A stretch of 64,000 bases of DNA. It comes from Paracoccus sp. MA. GTDB lineage: Bacteria; Pseudomonadota; Alphaproteobacteria; Rhodobacterales; Rhodobacteraceae. The notes beneath the pieces were generated by a model. The model made no database searches. It worked only from the letters and a program-made list of their open reading frames with translations, and was not told where the DNA came from. The DNA is taken from positions 372,001 through 436,000 of the forward strand of contig NZ_CP087599.1 of the NCBI RefSeq assembly GCF_020990385.1, read 5' to 3'. The translations under genes and the position numbers were made by a program. How positions within the stretch are numbered: position 1 is the first letter of the stretch; each line of letters begins with the position of its first letter. Shown piece by piece: positions 62,680 to 64,000 of this stretch.

Positions 62680-64000
62680 ATGAAAGACAGGAACGAAATC
62701 CAGGGCAACCTGATCGGCGGCGAATGGCTGTCGGACGGCGACTGCCGCCCCGATGTGAACCCTTCCGATACCCGCGACATCATCGGGTTCTTTGCCTCTG
62801 CGGACCGCGCCGCGGTCGATCAGGCCGTCCACGCTGCCCGGTCGGCCTTTCCGGCTTGGGCCTCCGCCGGTCCGCAGGTCCGGCACGACCTGCTTGATGC
62901 CGTCGGCACCGAATTGCTGGCGCGCAAGGAAGAGATCGGGCGCCTCCTTGCACGGGAAGAAGGCAAGACCCTGCCCGAGGCGATGGGCGAGACCGTCCGC
63001 GCGGGCCAGGTCTTCAAGTTCTTTGCCGGAGAGGCGCTGCGCGTCGCCGGCGATGCCCAGCAGTCGGTCCGCCCCGGCATCGACGTCGCCGTCACCAGAG
63101 AGCCTTTGGGCGTCATCGCCCTGATCACGCCCTGGAACTTTCCGATCGCCATCCCGGCCTGGAAGATCGCGCCCGCGCTTGCCTATGGCAATTGCGTGGT
63201 GCTGAAGCCCGCCGAACTGACGCCGGGCTGCGCCCATGTGATCGCGCAGCTTCTGCACAAGCATGGCTGCCCGGCCGGCGTCTTCAACCTGGTGATGGGG
63301 CAGGGTTCGGTCTTGGGCGATGCCCTGGTGTCGCATCCGGGAATCGATGCGGTGTCCTTCACGGGTTCGGTGGCGACCGGCTCGCGCATCGCCGCGACAT
63401 GCGGCACCCTGCGCCGGAAGGTCCAGCTTGAGATGGGCGGCAAGAATCCGATGGTGGTGATGGACGACGCCGATCTGCAGACCGCGGTTCAGGCCTGCCT
63501 GAATGGCGCCTTCTTCTCGACCGGGCAGCGTTGCACGGCGTCTTCGCGGCTGATCGTGCAGAAAGGCATCCACGATGCCTTTGTCGAGAGGCTTGGCCGC
63601 GAAATGCGGGCCCTGCGCGTCGGGGATGCCTTGCAGCCGGATACCCAGATCGGGCCGGTGGTCGATCAGCGCCAGCTTGATTCCAACCTTGCCTATGTGG
63701 ACCTGGCCCGAAGCGAAGCCGCCGAGGTGCTTGGCGGCGAGCGGCTGGAGCTGGACAAGCCCGGTTTCTACCAGGCGCCGGCCCTGTTCCTGAACACGAC
63801 GAACGGCGCCCGCATCAACCGCGAGGAAATCTTCGGCCCCTGCGCTTCCGTCATCCAGGTCGAGGATTTCGACGAGGCCCTGGCCACTGCCAACGACACG
63901 GAATTTGGCCTTTCGGCCGGCATCTGCACGGGCAGCCTGAAACACGCCTCGGAATTCCGCCGTAGGGTCGAGGCGGGAATGGTCATGGTGAATCTTCCGA
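62680..64000 (+). CDS. NAD(P)-dependent aldehyde dehydrogenase (partial, 3' end outside)
   Basis: 440 residues of an ALDH; the frame is open to the window edge, so about 40-50 residues are missing. Marks: ITPWNFPIAIPAWKIAPAL, VVLKPAELTP, the glutamate in LEMGGKNPMVV, the nucleophile cysteine in TGQRCTASSRL and EEIFGPCASVIQVEDF. ATG 62680 follows AGGAGAAG, 18 nt after the lyase stop. It resembles 2,5-dioxovalerate (2-oxoglutarate semialdehyde) dehydrogenases, which would fit the lyase before it. Confidence 0.88.
   Translation, partial: MKDRNEIQGNLIGGEWLSDGDCRPDVNPSDTRDIIGFFASADRAAVDQAVHAARSAFPAWASAGPQVRHDLLDAVGTELLARKEEIGRLLAREEGKTLPEAMGETVRAGQVFKFFAGEALRVAGDAQQSVRPGIDVAVTREPLGVIALITPWNFPIAIPAWKIAPALAYGNCVVLKPAELTPGCAHVIAQLLHKHGCPAGVFNLVMGQGSVLGDALVSHPGIDAVSFTGSVATGSRIAATCGTLRRKVQLEMGGKNPMVVMDDADLQTAVQACLNGAFFSTGQRCTASSRLIVQKGIHDAFVERLGREMRALRVGDALQPDTQIGPVVDQRQLDSNLAYVDLARSEAAEVLGGERLELDKPGFYQAPALFLNTTNGARINREEIFGPCASVIQVEDFDEALATANDTEFGLSAGICTGSLKHASEFRRRVEAGMVMVNLP

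Overview
The window looks like part of a large plasmid or chromid of a Paracoccus-type alphaproteobacterium. Three things point there: very high GC with strongly GC3-biased codons; a napEDABC cluster whose proteins closely match what I remember of the Paracoccus pantotrophus enzyme; and a complete theta-type replicon (parA-parB, iterons, a DnaA box, a Rep_3-like initiator). Around the replicon lie accessory metabolic modules, each with its own regulator. No rRNA, tRNA, CRISPR array or intact insertion sequence was seen. All gene names rest on reading the sequence and recalling the families; no search was run. LAYOUT. 1-3424 (minus strand): phenylacetate catabolism, paaX-paaJ-paaA-paaB, with a TetR-type palindrome in the paaJ promoter. 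3556-8986: class I PHA synthase and a P-type cation ATPase behind an FNR-type box, then a convergent phosphoribosyltransferase. 9425-13260: the replicon. parB and parA (minus strand) and rep (plus strand) diverge from an iteron origin, and the whole block is bounded by two copies of a 24-bp palindrome that are good parS candidates. 13354-18669: cupin/TetR pair, MarR remnant, MgtC/DUF4010 membrane protein, phosphohexomutase, hydroxypyruvate isomerase. 18694-22877 (minus strand): napEDABC, including the 59-residue napE. 23998-32777: a tightly packed four-gene cassette of a subtilase, a trypsin-like peptidase, a STAND NTPase and a trypsin-nuclease fusion. None has a signal peptide. This is the most unusual part of the window and looks like an NTPase-gated proteolytic conflict or stress system. 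32954-41154: acetone and 2-propanol metabolism: acxR activator, acxABC (acetone carboxylase), and a zinc alcohol dehydrogenase sharing a GTCCG-N5-CGGAC operator with acxABC. 41261-44868 (minus strand): ABC exporter, HlyD-like adaptor, TetR/CecR-like regulator. 45091-48553: LysR, GbcA-like Rieske oxygenase, second LysR. 48599-54134 (minus strand): split transketolase, SDR and TRAP transporter operon for an unknown substrate. 54326-64000: LysR divergent from a nine-gene catabolic operon: NitT/TauT-type ABC importer, FAD oxidoreductase, CoA-transferase, enoyl-CoA hydratase, 7Fe ferredoxin, DapA-family lyase, and an aldehyde dehydrogenase cut by the window edge. HOW IT FITS TOGETHER. The metabolic genes suit a versatile facultative denitrifier. 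Aromatics, acetone/2-propanol, methylated amines and several unidentified organic acids feed acetyl-CoA or 2-oxoglutarate. PHA synthase stores surplus carbon, and Nap disposes of excess reductant. Divergent regulator-operon pairs with clear palindromes recur, as expected for modules acquired separately by an extrachromosomal element.
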